A stretch of DNA of 40,341 bases from Lachnospiraceae bacterium (GTDB lineage: Bacteria > Bacillota > Clostridia > Lachnospirales > Lachnospiraceae): assembly GCA_017476665.1 (NCBI GenBank), contig JAFUZJ010000033.1:1-40341 (forward strand), written 5' to 3'. A program made the position numbers and the translations under genes. Numbering within the stretch: the stretch's first letter is position 1; the number at the start of each line of letters is the position of its first letter. Shown here in pieces: positions 21,956 to 30,942 of the stretch. Under the pieces are notes generated by a model. That model saw nothing but the letters and a program-made list of their open reading frames with translations. It was not told the origin of the DNA and did no database searches.

Positions 21956-22517
21956 AGAAAGAACAGATTTTTTGAGCAATTTATTGATCAGAGAAAGATT
22001 CTGCGGTATCGGTAAATACTGGGCACGGGAAGTGGTGCTGGATTATGGAACACTCCACCCGAAACGCGTGGACTTTCTGCAATATATCCCCAGAGGGGCA
22101 ACATATGTCGGAGAAATCGAAAATGGTACTTTTGCCTGTTATGAAGTCAAGTCATGCAGGGAGGATTTCTATTCCGGTAATGGTTTAAATTTCTTTGCTG
22201 AGGAGAATTACATAGTGACAACGGTGGACTGCTACAAGAGTCTGCTGGAGGATGTGCGCAATGGTAAGTTTGCAGAGCATTTGTACAAGATGAATGATGG
22301 AAGAACAGTATGTCCCGATTTCCTGCTTGCAGTATCAGATATGCCGCTTGAGAGATTCAACGGAGACAAAGCGGTGAAACAAGAGATGGACAATCCCACG
22401 GCACTGGACAAAATGGTCAGTCCTCGGTTGGCAGTGGTAAGAATGAATCACGGAAAATCATACAGAACTCGATCCACCACGGAATTATTATTTTGCATGG
22501 TGAGATCGGGGCATTAA
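21945..22517 (+). CDS. PD-(D/E)XK nuclease-like phage protein
   Basis: 190 residues from the ATG at 21945 (TTGGAGGAG upstream; overlaps the previous stop). RVDFLQYIP (D near 41) and then ACYEVKSCREDF at about 65-76 give D...E-x-K, the core of the restriction-endonuclease fold, as in MmcB/VRR-NUC proteins. GLNFFAEENYIVTT continues the fold. It may process DNA during recombination or packaging. The assignment is to fold only. Confidence 0.6.
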   Translation: MTRKERTDFLSNLLIRERFCGIGKYWAREVVLDYGTLHPKRVDFLQYIPRGATYVGEIENGTFACYEVKSCREDFYSGNGLNFFAEENYIVTTVDCYKSLLEDVRNGKFAEHLYKMNDGRTVCPDFLLAVSDMPLERFNGDKAVKQEMDNPTALDKMVSPRLAVVRMNHGKSYRTRSTTELLFCMVRSGH

Positions 22518-22527
22518 GGAGGGTAAG

Positions 22528-22794
22528 ATGGCTAAGAGAAGATCAGACAGAGAAGCTCTGGAGCATGCGGCAAATGCTGCCACGGCAGCAGGCATGTCCT
22601 ATGGGAAATACCAGCAACATATTTTTGCCCAGAATAATCGGATTGACAAAAGTAGCCTGTATGAGCGGCAGCCAATCTATGAGAAAGCCTTAAAAAGTTA
22701 TATATGCCCACAATGTGCGCATCCTGTAGTACCGCACCGAAACTGTGGACATTGTGGAAAAGCACTGATCTGGAAGGCGGGTGTAAAAACATGA
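22528..22794 (+). CDS. Small zinc-ribbon phage protein
   Basis: 88 residues. The N-terminal part is helical and basic. The C-terminus has CPQC at 60-63 and CGHCGK at 73-78, a two-knuckle zinc ribbon. AGGAGGG precedes the ATG. It is ATGA-coupled to the RinA-like gene. Role unknown; possibly nucleic-acid binding. Confidence 0.6.
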   Translation: MAKRRSDREALEHAANAATAAGMSYGKYQQHIFAQNNRIDKSSLYERQPIYEKALKSYICPQCAHPVVPHRNCGHCGKALIWKAGVKT

Positions 22795-23216
22795 CAATTG
22801 AAAGAGACAGCTGGCGGATGATAGAAATCATCATCCGTCGGTATCCAGCAAAAAAGCGGGAATATGAGGAATATATTTCTGACGTTATGGGTGCTGCATT
22901 TGTATCAAATCACGACACAAATGATGGGGATGATTATACAAAACCGCGATCGGAAACGGAAGCCAAAGCATTGAAGTTAACAAGTGTTTATGCGGAAAAA
23001 CTTAAGAAAGAAATAGAAGCAGTGGAATATGCATATAATAATTTAAGTTCAGAAGAAAAAAAAGTAATGCGTGAGAGATATTGGACAATAAGATATAGGA
23101 ATAAGCCATACACGAAAATGATAAACTGCAATTATTCTGAACGGCAGATGCACAGAATAATAAAAAAAATAATAACCCAAGTAGGAAGGCATATAGGCGA
23201 AATAAAAAATGTGTAA
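22791..23216 (+). CDS. RinA/ArpU-like late transcription regulator
   Basis: 141 residues. YPAKKREYEEYISDVMG, LSSEEKKVMRERYWT and then NYSERQMHRIIKKIITQVG show the sigma-region-4-like helix-turn-helix of RinA/ArpU phage activators. These sit, as here, as the last early gene before the terminase operon and switch on packaging and structural genes. ATG at 22791 overlaps the previous stop. Activator function is inferred from family and position. Confidence 0.7.
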   Translation: MTIERDSWRMIEIIIRRYPAKKREYEEYISDVMGAAFVSNHDTNDGDDYTKPRSETEAKALKLTSVYAEKLKKEIEAVEYAYNNLSSEEKKVMRERYWTIRYRNKPYTKMINCNYSERQMHRIIKKIITQVGRHIGEIKNV

Positions 23217-23263
23217 AAAATACACATCAAAGTATTGACAAGTGTGTATATTGTGTGTATAAT
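23217..23263 (+). promoter_or_regulatory. Promoter and operator of the hicAB cassette
   Basis: TTGACA (23235-23240), 17 bp, TATAAT (23258-23263): a perfect sigma-A promoter. TGTGTATA occurs twice, 11 bp apart, in the spacer and over the -10, and its inverse TACACA lies at 23221-23226. HicB antitoxins usually repress their own promoter, so these repeats are the likely operator. Confidence 0.75.
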
Positions 23264-23286
23264 ATGTCTTAGAAAGGAGGGATCCT

Positions 23287-23460
23287 ATGAAGAGAACGGA
23301 CCTCATAGGAAAACTCGAAAAAGCAGGATTTGAATTCGCAAGACATGGTGCCAACCATGACATATATGTAAGAGGCGAGGATATAGAAGTTATCCCTCGA
23401 CATAAAGAAATCAATGAAAAGCTTGCTCGAGCTATTCTGAGGAAATGGGGATTAGATTAA
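23287..23460 (+). CDS. hicA: HicA-family mRNA interferase toxin
   Basis: 57 residues. A double-stranded RNA-binding-like fold with catalytic His24 in RHGANHDIY and the terminal RHKEINEKLARAILRKWG block that defines HicA. The protein cleaves mRNA when its antitoxin is lost. AGAAAGGAGGGATCCT precedes the ATG. It is first in a two-gene operon ahead of HicB, the typical order, with its own perfect promoter. Confidence 0.88.
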   Translation: MKRTDLIGKLEKAGFEFARHGANHDIYVRGEDIEVIPRHKEINEKLARAILRKWGLD

Positions 23461-23552
23461 TCCCCATTTCCCCCAAAACTCTTTGTAGGACATAAGCACA
23501 CATAGGAGGGAAAACGAGAAACGGACAAGGGAGAATGAAAGGAGAACGAAAA

Positions 23553-23966
23553 ATGAAAGGAGTTTACCCGGTGATTTTCACAAAGACCAATGAAAATATT
23601 TTGGTCGAAATACCAGATTGGGAGATTTTCACTGAGGGAAAAGACATCGCGGATGCGATTGAAATGGCTAGGGACGCTATAGGCTTAAAAGGAGTGGTAT
23701 TGGAGGATGAAGGAAAAGAATTAGTAAAACCTTCATTGATTCATCAAATAACTTCATCAAAAAGTGTTTTTGATGGGGAAGGAGAAAGCATTATATCCAT
23801 GGTTGATGTTGATTTTACTGAATACCGCCGAAAAAATGAAAATAAAGCTGTTCGAAGAAATGTGACGATTCCAAACTGGTTAAATTTAGAAGTTGAAAGA
23901 GCTCACATCAATGTATCGCGAGTATTACAAGAGGCGCTAATGGCAAAATTAAATATTTATAGGTAA
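23553..23966 (+). CDS. hicB: HicB-family antitoxin
   Basis: 137 residues from the ATG at 23553, which has AAAGGAGAACG upstream; an in-frame ATG 18 bp earlier overlaps that site. The N-terminus YPVIFTKTNENILVEIPDW with DIADAIEMARDAIGL is the partial RNase H-like HicB domain that caps HicA. The C-terminus RRNVTIPNWLNLEVERAHINVS is a ribbon-helix-helix DNA-binding part for autoregulation. A 92-bp gap separates it from hicA. The cassette is AT-rich cargo between early and late genes. Confidence 0.88.
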   Translation: MKGVYPVIFTKTNENILVEIPDWEIFTEGKDIADAIEMARDAIGLKGVVLEDEGKELVKPSLIHQITSSKSVFDGEGESIISMVDVDFTEYRRKNENKAVRRNVTIPNWLNLEVERAHINVSRVLQEALMAKLNIYR

Positions 23967-24017
23967 AAAGATGGCCTCATTTTTCACGTCAAATGTGTTA
24001 TAGTGATATCATCAAAG

Positions 24018-24069
24018 AAAAGAGCCAAGGAACTGATTATTTTTTAGTCAGAATTTCCAAGGCTCTTTT
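24018..24069 (+). terminator. Terminator of the hicAB cassette
   Basis: AAAAGAGCC pairs with GGCTCTTTT at the base. The stem continues after an A-A bulge through GGAA/TTCC and CTGA/TCAG to an AT-rich loop, and T residues follow. A TATAGT at 23999-24004 could start a separate short RNA, but no -35 supports it. Confidence 0.75.
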
Positions 24070-24120
24070 TATGTTCAAATATATAGCAAGCTCACAGTAT
24101 TAAAAAGGCGAATCAGGGAC

Positions 24121-24471
24121 ATGACCAAAGAAGAAATACAATATGCAAAATGGTGCGTGGAACATGATACGCACAAATTTTACACGTGGAGCAGATGGCT
24201 GGCAGTGAGAGAACAAGTACTGAAAAAGGACAGATATGAATGTCAGACATGCCGCCACAAGTACAAGCGGTACCGCAAGGCGACAACTGTGCACCACATC
24301 AACCATCTCAAGGACAGACCTGAGCTGGCACTGGAGGTACACTACACTGACCCGGTGACACACCGGACAGAACGCAACCTGATCAGTCTGTGTCACGACT
24401 GCCATGAGGAGGCGCACGGCTTCCGTATACCGGATCAGGGCGAACCGTTGACAGAGGAGCGGTGGGATTAA
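24121..24471 (+). CDS. HNH endonuclease
   Basis: 116 residues. CQTC (about 41-44), then HHINHLKDRPELALE with the HH pair, then NLISLCHDCHEEAHG form a complete HNH zinc-bound nuclease with N and H positions present. HNH enzymes directly ahead of the terminase genes assist DNA cutting in cos-type phages, which fits the place. The ribosome site is weak. The stop overlaps the next start (TAATG). Confidence 0.88.
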   Translation: MTKEEIQYAKWCVEHDTHKFYTWSRWLAVREQVLKKDRYECQTCRHKYKRYRKATTVHHINHLKDRPELALEVHYTDPVTHRTERNLISLCHDCHEEAHGFRIPDQGEPLTEERWD

Positions 24472-24914
24472 TGAATGTATTTATTGTTTATGGTGCACCA
24501 GCATCTGGAAAAACAACATACGTAAAAAAACATAAAAAAACAAATGATTTAATTGTGGATTTTGATTTAATTAAGCAATCTATAACCATGAATGATAAGA
24601 CAGAAGATGTTGGATGTTTATTTGATATAGCTGAACATATACGTCAATATCTTTATCAGATTATAGAGAATAGAATGGTGAAATGTGAAAATGCATGGAT
24701 TATTGGACTATTTCCTAAAGCAGCAGATAGAAACGAAATAGCTAAACGTCTCAGGGCTAAGTTGATATACATTAAAGCAAGTGAACAGCAGTGCATAGCA
24801 CGCGCTATGCATGATGATGAGCGTAAGGACAAGGAGTTACAGCTAAGGATTATTGAAAAGTGGTTTGTATCATATACAGATCATGCATTTGACAATATAG
24901 AACGATGGGACTAA
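24471..24914 (+). CDS. P-loop kinase-like protein (AAA_33 type)
   Basis: 147 residues from the ATG at 24471. Walker A GAPASGKTT at about 8-16, a VDFD strand (about 29-32), and a lid-like RAMHDDERKD near 111-120, resembling small nucleotide/polynucleotide kinases and zeta-like enzymes. The start overlaps the HNH stop. It is more AT-rich and uses different codons than neighbouring packaging genes, suggesting cargo. Substrate unknown: DNA-end repair or a nucleoside are both possible. Confidence 0.7.
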   Translation: MNVFIVYGAPASGKTTYVKKHKKTNDLIVDFDLIKQSITMNDKTEDVGCLFDIAEHIRQYLYQIIENRMVKCENAWIIGLFPKAADRNEIAKRLRAKLIYIKASEQQCIARAMHDDERKDKELQLRIIEKWFVSYTDHAFDNIERWD

Positions 24915-25019
24915 TGAAAGCAACACATGTTGCTGTTGTGGGATACCCCCCTATGTTATTCACTTACATAAAATATAATAAACGGCTGACCGACGTGGGC
25001 CTATACAAGATAGAAAATC

Positions 25020-25033
25020 CTCGCGCGCGCGAG
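25020..25033. repeat. GC-rich palindrome upstream of terminase (candidate cos region)
   Basis: CTCGCGCGCGCGAG is a 14-bp perfect palindrome 40 bp before the small terminase gene, in an otherwise AT-rich gene-free 160-bp stretch. HK97-type phages carry their cos site here, and cos overhangs are often GC-rich. The five T after it also permit a hairpin. No cut position can be told. Confidence 0.4.
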
Positions 25034-25074
25034 TTTTTGGAAAATGTAAATTTTTGAAGGAAGGTGAGAGAAAA

Positions 25075-25449
25075 ATGGCAGAAGCTGGAAAACCGGGAAA
25101 ACCGCGAAAAAAAAGGACCAATATAGCAAAGACTGCCGCGCAACTCTTGAAACTTGCCAAAGAAGGAGGAGCTGAACAAAACTTTTTTTTCACCACCACA
25201 TTCAAACGGTACCAGATGCAGCTTGAAACACTGGACCGGCTGGAAGAGGAAATACACAAGGGTGAACTCCTGGTTGAAAAGGAATATGTCAAAGGCAGGA
25301 AGAATCTTGTGGCGAATCCGGCAATCCAGGAATATAACAAGACGAGCACGGCGGCAAACCAGACAGCCCAAACGCTCATTAAGATCATACAGACTTTTGC
25401 AGATGGATCAATAATGGATCCTGATGATGGCGAAGATTGGGAACTGTAG
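25075..25449 (+). CDS. terS: Phage terminase small subunit, P27 type
   Basis: 124 residues from the ATG at 25075 (GAAGGTGAGAG upstream). A basic disordered start (GKPGKPRKKR), helical middle, and NPAIQEYNKTSTAANQTAQTL at about 90-110, the signature of P27-family small terminases. It recognises the packaging site and brings the large subunit. It overlaps terL by 26 bp. Confidence 0.88.
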   Translation: MAEAGKPGKPRKKRTNIAKTAAQLLKLAKEGGAEQNFFFTTTFKRYQMQLETLDRLEEEIHKGELLVEKEYVKGRKNLVANPAIQEYNKTSTAANQTAQTLIKIIQTFADGSIMDPDDGEDWEL

Positions 25450-27139
25450 TACTGGCAGTGAGCCGCTTAGCCCTCACATTCAGCGGTTCATTGATTTGGT
25501 CGAGTCTGGCGATCTGAGAGCCAGCAAAGAAGTTATTGCGCTCATTGATCATGTAAGAAGATGTTTTGCCACAGAGGACATATATGTCAATGAGGAGCAG
25601 GCAGATCACTATGTATCGCTGGCAAAGTATTTCCCATGGGAAACTGTGTTCCCATGGCAGGAATTTGTCATTACGCTTCATGACTGTACATACTGGCGAA
25701 AGGATGATACCCCCAGGTGGCCGGATCTGTTCTGTATGCTGGGGCGCGGAGCTGGGAAAGACGGCACCATAGCACTGGAAGCGATAGCTCTGGTATCCCA
25801 TTATAACGGGATATACGGATATGATGTGGATGTCTGCGCAAACAATGAGGAGCAGGCACTTCGCCCGGTATTGGATATCGTGGATGCTTTCAAAGATAGT
25901 GTCTATGAGAAACGGCTAAAGAAATTCTTTTCTTGGAAAACAGAATCTGTGACGGGAATTAAAACAAAGTCACAGATCCGAGGGCGAACAAACAACCCTA
26001 AGGGAAAAGACGGAATGCGTTCGGGGCTGGTGGTATTCAACGAGATCCACCAGTATGACAATTACAAAAATATAGATGTGTTTACAACCGGTCTGGGTAA
26101 ACACCCGCATCCTCGGCGATCTTATTACACGACGAACGGGGATGTTCGGGAAGGCCCGCTGGATGATTTGTTAGAGACTTCCGAGAGAATCTTGTTCGGC
26201 GGAGAGGATGACAATGGAATGCTTCCGTTTATCTGCCGATTAGACAGCAAGGAAGAAGTGCATGATCCCAAAAACTGGGAAAAAGCAAACCCATCACTGC
26301 CGTATCTTCCCGCACTTCGACAGGAGATTACAAAGGAATATCGGGAGTGGAAAGAAAATCCGAGACGTCTATCGTCGTTTATGACGAAACGTATGAACAT
26401 TCCGGACAGATCTTCAGAGCTTAAGGTCACGGATTACGAAAACATCAAGGCAACAAACAGAGCGTTGCCGGATCTGACAGGTTGGCAGTGTGTAGCAGGC
26501 ATTGACTTTTCAAAGATTACGGACTGGGTGTCGGTAGATTTGCACTTTAAGCAAGGCAATGAGAGATATGACATATCACACTCATGGATGTGTGCAAATT
26601 CCAGGGATATTCCGAGACTGAAATGTCCGTGGCAGGAATGGGTGGACAAAGGACATATCACATTGGTGGATGATGTGGAGATTCCGCCGGAGCTGATTGC
26701 AGACTACATTGCCGAAATGAAAAAGATATATTACATCAAGGCTGTGGCCATAGATGATTTTAGGTATGCGTTGCTGAAACGTGTCCTGAATGATCTGGGA
26801 TTTGATCCAAAGGAAAAGAAAAACCTGAAACTGGTAAGACCGTCCGATATCATGCGCATAGCACCGGTGATTGATTCCTGTTTTGTGAACCATTATCTGG
26901 TATGGGACGATTCCCCGGAGTTCAGATGGGCGGCTAACAATACCAAGATGGTGAAATATGGCAGGAAGCCGGGCAAAGAGGATGATCAGGATCTGGGAAA
27001 TTATGTTTATGCAAAGATTGAGGCAAAGAGTCGCAAGACGGACCCATTTATGGCATTTGTGGCAGCAATGACGATTGAGGATGAGATTGTGGAACGTAGG
27101 ACTAAACCCAGAAGAAAGTTAGATGTAGTGACCTACTAA
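25424..27139 (+). CDS. terL: Phage terminase large subunit
   Basis: 571 residues. N-terminal ATPase with Walker A GRGAGKD at 107-113 and Walker B LVVFNEIHQ with Glu207. C-terminal nuclease of RNase H fold with first Asp361 in AGIDFSKITDW and a later AIDDFRYALLKRVL. This is the HK97/P27-associated terminase type that pumps DNA into the procapsid and cuts it. The start lies in the end of terS, so translation is probably coupled. Confidence 0.95.
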   Translation: MMAKIGNCSTGSEPLSPHIQRFIDLVESGDLRASKEVIALIDHVRRCFATEDIYVNEEQADHYVSLAKYFPWETVFPWQEFVITLHDCTYWRKDDTPRWPDLFCMLGRGAGKDGTIALEAIALVSHYNGIYGYDVDVCANNEEQALRPVLDIVDAFKDSVYEKRLKKFFSWKTESVTGIKTKSQIRGRTNNPKGKDGMRSGLVVFNEIHQYDNYKNIDVFTTGLGKHPHPRRSYYTTNGDVREGPLDDLLETSERILFGGEDDNGMLPFICRLDSKEEVHDPKNWEKANPSLPYLPALRQEITKEYREWKENPRRLSSFMTKRMNIPDRSSELKVTDYENIKATNRALPDLTGWQCVAGIDFSKITDWVSVDLHFKQGNERYDISHSWMCANSRDIPRLKCPWQEWVDKGHITLVDDVEIPPELIADYIAEMKKIYYIKAVAIDDFRYALLKRVLNDLGFDPKEKKNLKLVRPSDIMRIAPVIDSCFVNHYLVWDDSPEFRWAANNTKMVKYGRKPGKEDDQDLGNYVYAKIEAKSRKTDPFMAFVAAMTIEDEIVERRTKPRRKLDVVTY

Positions 27140-27150
27140 AGGGAGTAAAG

Positions 27151-28437
27151 ATGGCATTTGAATTTTTAAAATATTTATTCACAAAAAAAGATAATACCAC
27201 AGATACCCTGACACAGCAGAGGGTCACAGTGTCTGATTTTTTAGATACAGAGCAGGAAAGCGCTGTCCTGGGACTGGAGATGTACCTGCAGAGGCTGGCA
27301 TTCTGGTCCTGCGTTAGGAAGATAGGGGCAGCGGTTGCGGCAGTCGAATGGGAAACTTACCGCAGAGAGCGGAAGGTCAAAGCAAGTGAGTACTGGGCAT
27401 GGAACCATGATCCGAATCCGAATCAGACTAAGTATGAGTTTTTTGAAACATTGATCAGTCAACTGTATCTCAAACAGGAGGCTATTGTGGTAGAAACCCG
27501 CGAAGGACACCGATACGTGGCAGAGGCTTACAGCGTGGAACGGCATCTTTCCGGGGACATATATAGCGATATTTTCTCCTGTGGGGAGAATATACCGGGG
27601 GTTTATCGTTCCAGTGATATTCTGCATTTCACGATCACAGGCAACTCGATCCAGCAGCTGCTGATCGGAATAGCATCAGCGGAAGGAAAGCTGATGAAGA
27701 CCGCAGCAAAGAAATATATCAGGAGCGGCGGCACCAGAGGCATCCTGAATATTGATGCAGATGCAGAAGCAGACGATGAATTTGAAAGCACTTATGAAGA
27801 TCTTGTAAATAATAAATTCAAGAAATACTTTAGTGCAGAAAATGCCGTATTGCCGTTGTATGCGGGATATAAGTACGATCAGGAGCAGAAGAGCATAGGT
27901 GCCAATGCCTCCACCAGCGGTACAAGGGACATGCGGGCAATGATGGACGATATAGTTGAGATGACGGCCAAAGCTTTTGGAGTTCCCATATCGATCGTGA
28001 CAGGAGATAAGGTGTCGGCAGAAGATTTTAAGTCATTTTTGACCTATCCGATACAGCCATTGGCGTTGATGATCGCCCAAGAAATCAACCGGAAGATATA
28101 CGGACAGCGGCTTGTGTATTCCGGAACGTATGTCACGGCTAATTTGGGCAGCGTAAAGTATACGGATCTGTTTGACGTGGCGAATCCAATTGACAAGCTC
28201 ATAAGCTCTGGAGCATTCTGCATCAATGACATTCGTTTGCGGCTAGGCATGGATGTGATCAACGAGCCTTGGGCGGAACAGCATTGGATGACCAAGAATT
28301 ATGCCACTGTTGAGGATCTATTGGATGGAGTGGATGAAGAACAGAAAGTTGCACCGGTGCAACCGGAAGAGGACAGAAAGAAAGAGGAGGATAAGGAACA
28401 GGATGGGACAGAATCAGAAAATGACCCCGAAGAGTAG
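27151..28437 (+). CDS. Phage portal protein, HK97 type
   Basis: 428 residues. FWSCVRKIGAAVAAVEWETY and YEFFETLISQLYLKQEAIVV are the usual portal start. HFTITGNSIQQLLIGIASAEG, the AKAFGVPISIVTGDK stretch and the later IDKLISSGAFCINDIRLRLGMD continue the family pattern. Twelve copies form the DNA gate of the head. The last 40 residues are a charged tail, and the repeated 16-bp palindrome encodes VAPVQ there. GGGAG precedes the ATG. Confidence 0.95.
   Translation: MAFEFLKYLFTKKDNTTDTLTQQRVTVSDFLDTEQESAVLGLEMYLQRLAFWSCVRKIGAAVAAVEWETYRRERKVKASEYWAWNHDPNPNQTKYEFFETLISQLYLKQEAIVVETREGHRYVAEAYSVERHLSGDIYSDIFSCGENIPGVYRSSDILHFTITGNSIQQLLIGIASAEGKLMKTAAKKYIRSGGTRGILNIDADAEADDEFESTYEDLVNNKFKKYFSAENAVLPLYAGYKYDQEQKSIGANASTSGTRDMRAMMDDIVEMTAKAFGVPISIVTGDKVSAEDFKSFLTYPIQPLALMIAQEINRKIYGQRLVYSGTYVTANLGSVKYTDLFDVANPIDKLISSGAFCINDIRLRLGMDVINEPWAEQHWMTKNYATVEDLLDGVDEEQKVAPVQPEEDRKKEEDKEQDGTESENDPEE
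28348..28363. repeat. 16-bp perfect palindrome, copy 2 of 3
   Basis: GTTGCACCGGTGCAAC inside the portal gene's acidic tail, read as V-A-P-V-Q. It lies 40 bp before the start of the protease gene. Confidence 0.85.
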
Positions 28438-29302
28438 CGCACCCATGCCGTACTTCAGCCTGAGAGTCAATCATGATGTGAAGATGGCAGATATCTATAT
28501 CTTTGGCAATATTGCGCAGCGGCGTGGTGGTTTGGGTGGATTATTTCAGGCAAACAGTGACCAGTCAAGTTATGATCTTGCGAACCAGGTTTCAAATATT
28601 CCTAAAGACTATTTGATCACCGTACATATCAATTCAAATGGTGGAGAGCTGAAGGAGGGACTGGGAATCTACAATGTGCTGAAAGAGCGCGAAGTGACGA
28701 CGATATGTGAGGGCTTTGCAGCGTCCGCAGGATCAGTGATCTTTTGCGCGGGTAAGACAAGAATCATGCAGCCGGCAAGCCTGCTTTTCGTTCATCAGGC
28801 ATCCATGTCGGCAGCAGGAAATGCAGATGAACTGGCAAAGGCGTCAGAAGATCTGAAGATCGTGACGGCGGCAGCAGTAGCAGCCTACAAGGAATGCGGG
28901 ATTACGGTGAGTGACGATGATCTATATGCAATGTTAAAGGCGGAGACCTGGATTACACCGGAGGATGCTGTGAAAATGGGATTTGCAACTCAGATTGCGA
29001 CGTCACAGGAAGAGGATAATGAGATCCAGAATGATGCCATGGCATCTATCATGGCGGCCGTCAGCGAACCGCCTAAAATGATCGAGGTACCGGAAAGCAT
29101 TTTGGAAACGATGAAAGTCTTTTGTGAGACAAGCAGAGAGTATACTGCGGTTTTTGAATTGGCAGGAAAGGCGCTTGACGTAATGAACAAAGATCCGGAG
29201 ATGGTTCATAAATTGAAAGCAGCCGCGGAAATGTTACTTGCCACCAATCCCACGCCGAAATCTCCGGCGCAGGTGGAACATAAAGGCTTTTTCGGATTTT
29301 GA
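28403..29302 (+). CDS. ClpP-like capsid maturation protease
   Basis: 299 residues from the ATG at 28403 (AAGGAACAGG upstream, inside the portal end). The ClpP fold shows VHINSNGGELKEG, the catalytic Ser108 in GFAASAGSV, and His131 in LLFVHQAS. ETWITPEDAVKMGFATQI is the phage form of the last helix. The C-terminal 90 residues may act as scaffold, since no separate scaffold gene is seen. It would trim the capsid protein during head assembly. Confidence 0.9.
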   Translation: MGQNQKMTPKSSAPMPYFSLRVNHDVKMADIYIFGNIAQRRGGLGGLFQANSDQSSYDLANQVSNIPKDYLITVHINSNGGELKEGLGIYNVLKEREVTTICEGFAASAGSVIFCAGKTRIMQPASLLFVHQASMSAAGNADELAKASEDLKIVTAAAVAAYKECGITVSDDDLYAMLKAETWITPEDAVKMGFATQIATSQEEDNEIQNDAMASIMAAVSEPPKMIEVPESILETMKVFCETSREYTAVFELAGKALDVMNKDPEMVHKLKAAAEMLLATNPTPKSPAQVEHKGFFGF

Positions 29303-29355
29303 AAGAGCCAGGCAACTATTTAATCAGGCCGGAGAGACCGGCAAAGGAGGTTTAC

Positions 29356-30930
29356 ATGAAGAACAAAGATGTAATGAACCAGACACAGCTTGAAATTGCA
29401 CAGCGTATCAGTAACGCGGCAAAGGAGGGCAACACAGAGGAGTTCCAGGCAGGTCTTTTGGAACTTTTCCAGAACATTCAGGAGCAGATCATGGCAGAAG
29501 CTGCCGGTGTTAGAAATTCCGCTGACTCCGCTGTATTGGCACAGCGCGGTGTCCGCCAGCTTACGACTGCGGAGAATGAGTTCTACAACAAGCTGATCAC
29601 TACCATGAAGGCAACGGGTGACAGCAATCCCATGATGGCACTCAGCGGCACGGACAAGACATTCCCTCTGACTATCATCAATCAGGTTATGGAAGACATG
29701 AAGCAGGAGCATCCTCTTCTGGCAGAAGTGGATACTGTCAGTGCAACCGGTCTGATGAAGTATCTCATGAACACGGACGAGGGCGACAATGCAGTATGGG
29801 GAGATCTGGAGGAAGCAATCACGAAGGAGATTTCCAGTGGCTTCGTGGATCTGGAACTGGGACAGTTCAAGCTTAGTGCATGGATGCCCATCAGCATTGA
29901 TATGCTGGAGCTTGGTGCAAACTGGCTGGATACATATGTCCGTACCTGCTTATCCGAGGCGTTGGCTATCGGTTTCGAAAACGGCATCGTGAACGGTACT
30001 GGTAAGAAGCAGCCTATCGGCATGAACCGTTCCGTGGCAGATGATGTGGTGACCACCGGTGGCGTGTATCCCAAGAAAACGGCGCATGGTGTGACGAGAT
30101 TTGATCCGACCACATACGGGAAGTTGCTTTCTCTGTTGGCAAGGACCAGAACCGGGAAGCCCCGCGCAGTCCGCGGCCTGATCATGGTGATCAATCCGGT
30201 TGATTATTTCAAGTTGTTCATGCCTGCCACTACAGGTTATGTGAACGGACAGTATGCGAACGATATCCTGCCTGTGCCTACCAAGGTGGTGACTTCCGTG
30301 GCGGTTGATCCGAACGAGGCTATCCTTGGAATGGGCAAGCGGTATTTCCTTGGTATTGGCGGCAGACGCGGAATCCAGTTTTCTGATGACTACAAGTTCC
30401 TGGAGGATAAGAGATACTACAAAATCGTGGCATACGCAAACGGCAGACCGAAGGATGACAACTCCTTCCTGCGTCTGGATATCTCCAACCTCAAGCGTTT
30501 TGTGGCGGAGACCATGCAGGTGACCAGCGAGAACTATTTCATGAATATCACGGTTAAAAGCGACAAGAATAGCACAGTTCTGAGTAAGAATGTGACGGAT
30601 CTGCAGTCTGATATCGTGGTAGGTCAGAATGAGATCACCGGTACTTTGAAGTATGTGACAGGGTGGACGCAGTTTAGCTCTAAGACCGAGGAGCAGTCCG
30701 GTAACTATCTGGCACTCAGCGTTGACACAGATCGGAATGCGGAAAAGATCACCGTGGAGCTGGTGAATGACACAAGCGGCCGTGGTCCTGTTACCCTTGA
30801 TAGCGACAAGGATGCAGTGTTCCGTATCACTGATAAGGATGTCCAGTACATTGAGGTGAAGGCATATAAGGCCGGAGAGGTATCCACAAGAACCTTCCAT
30901 CTTGATGGATTGGTATTGGAGACAGAATAA
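29356..30930 (+). CDS. Major capsid protein, HK97 fold, with C-terminal extra domain
   Basis: 524 residues from the ATG at 29356 after AAAGGAGG. Residues 1-105 are the helical delta/scaffold part. ENEFYNKLITTMK, VWGDLEEAI and KLSAWMPISIDMLELGANWLD mark the HK97-type start, and GNGRPKDD-like ANGRPKDDNSFLRLDI its end near 380. About 130 more residues, rich in beta-strand pattern (NITVKSDKN, LALSVDTDRNAEKITVELVND), look like an Ig-like domain displayed on the head. Gene order after the protease supports the call. Confidence 0.92.
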   Translation: MKNKDVMNQTQLEIAQRISNAAKEGNTEEFQAGLLELFQNIQEQIMAEAAGVRNSADSAVLAQRGVRQLTTAENEFYNKLITTMKATGDSNPMMALSGTDKTFPLTIINQVMEDMKQEHPLLAEVDTVSATGLMKYLMNTDEGDNAVWGDLEEAITKEISSGFVDLELGQFKLSAWMPISIDMLELGANWLDTYVRTCLSEALAIGFENGIVNGTGKKQPIGMNRSVADDVVTTGGVYPKKTAHGVTRFDPTTYGKLLSLLARTRTGKPRAVRGLIMVINPVDYFKLFMPATTGYVNGQYANDILPVPTKVVTSVAVDPNEAILGMGKRYFLGIGGRRGIQFSDDYKFLEDKRYYKIVAYANGRPKDDNSFLRLDISNLKRFVAETMQVTSENYFMNITVKSDKNSTVLSKNVTDLQSDIVVGQNEITGTLKYVTGWTQFSSKTEEQSGNYLALSVDTDRNAEKITVELVNDTSGRGPVTLDSDKDAVFRITDKDVQYIEVKAYKAGEVSTRTFHLDGLVLETE

Positions 30931-30942
30931 GGAGGTACTGAT

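Noticed and set aside
22817-22839. 8-bp hairpin CGGATGAT/ATCATCCG within the RinA-like gene
   Set aside because: It lies in conserved coding sequence and has no associated site; likely chance.
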